NCBI GenBank assembly: GCA_025352865.1
Contig: JANXSB010000366.1
Span: 1-6,448, forward strand
Length of the DNA: 6,448 nt
DNA from: Chthoniobacter sp.
GTDB taxonomy: Bacteria > Verrucomicrobiota > Verrucomicrobiia > Chthoniobacterales > Chthoniobacteraceae
Direction of reading: 5' to 3'
The notes beneath the pieces are model-generated. The model saw only the letters and a program-made list of their open reading frames with translations. It was not told where the DNA came from and did not search any database. The stretch's first letter is position 1. Every line of letters starts with the position of its first letter. Below are positions 5,600 to 6,448 of this stretch, piece after piece. The position numbers were made by a program, and so were the translations under genes.

Positions 5600-5663
5600 G
5601 GGGAGAAAGACGCATTGTGCCTCCTCCGCACGACCGATGCGCGGCTGGCGTGTCAGCCAAAAC

Positions 5664-5927
5664 CTATTGACGATAAACGTCCCGGCGATTTCCGATTTGC
5701 ACCACGAGCACGAGCAATGCGGCGTCTTGAATCTGATAGACGATGCGGTAATCCCCGACGCGGACGCGGTAAAGCTCGCTCTCGCCCTGCATTTTCAAGC
5801 CGCCCGGCGGACGGGGATTGATTTCGAGAGCACGCAGCGCTTTGACGAGGCGGCGCTTGAGAGTTTCATCGCGCGACCGCTCCAAAAACTTTGCGGGTGC
5901 GGGCGTGACTGTGACCCGGTAGCTCAA
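5664..5927 (-). CDS. RelE/ParE-family toxin
   Basis: The product has 87 residues, a normal length for the family. It begins MSYRVTVTPAPAKFLERS and carries the RelE-superfamily core: NPRPPGGLKMQG (38-48), ELYRVRVGDYRIVYQI (51-66) and VVQIGNRRDVYR (75-86). K45, R54, R61, R81/R82 and Y85 fall where RelE-type ribosome-dependent mRNA nucleases carry basic and tyrosine residues, but a ParE-type gyrase target cannot be excluded from sequence alone. The start codon is TTG at 5927-5925, overlapping the antitoxin stop in the string TTGA, which implies translational coupling. The gene is the second of a two-gene minus-strand operon, and the stop is TAG at 5664-5666. No defect is visible. Confidence 0.88.
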   Translation of the reverse strand: MSYRVTVTPAPAKFLERSRDETLKRRLVKALRALEINPRPPGGLKMQGESELYRVRVGDYRIVYQIQDAALLVLVVQIGNRRDVYRQ

Positions 5928-6133
5928 ACCCCCAGCCGCTTTTCCAAATCATCCAGCGAAACCGCCTCGCCCGTCCTTTGGTATTCGGCGAGCGACTGAC
6001 GCGCGGCGGTCAAATCTTCCGTCAATTCGCGCGCTTCCAACTCCGCCAGATCGTCAATCAGCGAAACCACCCGTGCGGCCCTTTCGGGCGACAGGCTCCG
6101 CATTTTTTCGACAGCTTCAGCTACCGCGTTCAT
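5924..6133 (-). CDS. Antitoxin of the RelE/ParE pair (RelB-like)
   Basis: The product has 69 residues starting MNAVAEAVEKMRSLSPERAA. It is mostly helical and acidic, with a long helix at about 16-52 (ERAARVVSLIDDLAELEARE onward) and the C-terminal strand/helix TGEAVSLDDLEKRLGV, which resembles the toxin-wrapping tail of RelB/Phd-type antitoxins. There is no obvious ribbon-helix-helix or other DNA-binding motif in the first 15 residues, so operon autoregulation is uncertain. It lies directly upstream of the toxin with a 4-base overlap, the usual antitoxin-first order. The frame is open upstream to 6295, but that extension has unrelated composition and runs across the start of the divergent gene at 6261. 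The ATG at 6133 fits the family length. A weak TTGACG at 6169-6164 lies upstream without a good -10. Confidence 0.8.
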   Translation of the reverse strand: MNAVAEAVEKMRSLSPERAARVVSLIDDLAELEARELTEDLTAARQSLAEYQRTGEAVSLDDLEKRLGV

Positions 6134-6260
6134 GCAGCCACGAATCCCACAAGCCCGCTGGCGCGTCAATCGCGGGGCTCTCAAATAATCCGCCGGGATG
6201 AGACCGGAGCCGAAGCCATCATTTGGTTTCTGCCGCCATCCGTGGTAACTCCCGGCGTCC

Positions 6261-6448
6261 ATGCGCCAGATTCGCCCGACCATCGATGAACTCAAAAAGC
6301 GCTACTCGTGCGCGCTGGCGCGGCGCAAGATGACCGAGCGCCGCCACGCCGCGCGCGCGAGCGATTACAAGGCCGTCAAGACGCCCGACAACTCCGAGCC
6401 GTGGCTGCCGCACCCGCCGCAGAGCCTCGCGGAATGCATGTGGATTTC
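6261..6448 (+). CDS. Unrecognised protein, N-terminal part (runs off right edge)
   Basis: An ATG at 6261 opens a frame that continues to the window end: 62 codons plus two bases. An in-frame TAA at 6246-6248 makes this the first available start. The N-terminus (MRQIRPTIDELKKRYSCALA) looks like a charged helix, followed by an Arg-rich segment (RRKMTERRHAARA, 21-33) and a Pro-rich part (PWLPHPPQSLAECMW, 47-61). Codon use (GCG, CGC, CTC, GAC) matches the neighbouring genes, which supports real coding. I do not recognise the family. No signal peptide or membrane segment is visible in this part. There is no Shine-Dalgarno. It is divergent from the antitoxin across 127 bases, where I could not identify a convincing promoter. 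Confidence 0.55.
   Translation, partial: MRQIRPTIDELKKRYSCALARRKMTERRHAARASDYKAVKTPDNSEPWLPHPPQSLAECMWI

Noticed and set aside
5242..5999. Several open frames across 5352-5663 and over the toxin gene on the plus strand
   Set aside because: They read through the palindrome cluster or antisense to the RelE-type toxin and change composition abruptly. None has a start signal or a domain.
6141..6169. TTGACG with 17-base spacing to GATTCG as a promoter for the antitoxin gene
   Set aside because: The -10 matches only two consensus positions, and transcription would start right at the ATG. It is too weak to annotate without mapping data.

Overview
The window is GC-rich and looks like chromosomal sequence from a bacterium of the Verrucomicrobiota, or a close relative in the PVC group. 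Four features point there: an autotransporter-associated beta-strand-repeat protein, a PEP-CTERM surface protein, a stand-alone HNH protein of a type I associate with Verrucomicrobiota/Planctomycetes, and starts that mostly lack a Shine-Dalgarno sequence. The assignment rests on family knowledge and not on a search.

Layout from left to right. (1) 1-672, minus: the N-terminal part of a secreted beta-strand-repeat protein that runs off the left edge. (2) 673-978: a divergent control region holding a minus-strand sigma70-like promoter with an embedded dyad, a structured leader with a partial resemblance to a cobalamin-riboswitch core, and plus-strand hairpins. (3) 979-1491, plus: a small four-helix membrane protein with the best ribosome-binding site in the window. 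(4) 1464-2066, minus: an HNH endonuclease-family protein that converges on and overlaps gene 3, with a clear promoter at 2107-2135. (5) 2201-3334 and 3360-4451, plus: two tandem paralogous exported TlpA-like thioredoxins, each with an uncharacterised helical N-terminal domain. (6) 4479-5351, plus: an exported NHL-type beta-propeller, apparently six-bladed, with a PEP-CTERM sorting tail. (7) 5352-5663: a convergent intergenic region with a cluster of palindromes that resembles a REP-type element. (8) 5664-5927 and 5924-6133, minus: a RelE/ParE-type toxin and its antitoxin, coupled by a 4-base overlap. (9) 6261-6448, plus: the start of an unrecognised gene that runs off the right edge.

The two thioredoxins and the PEP-CTERM propeller are closely spaced on one strand (25 and 27 bases apart) and may form one transcription unit for extracytoplasmic proteins. 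The mature propeller has no cysteine in its blades, so it is not an obvious disulfide substrate of its neighbours. I see no CRISPR array, transposase, tRNA, rRNA or phage structural gene. No clearly new multi-gene system is evident. The least explained items are the leader at 698-780, the palindrome cluster at 5399-5599, and the duplicated helical-domain/thioredoxin genes.
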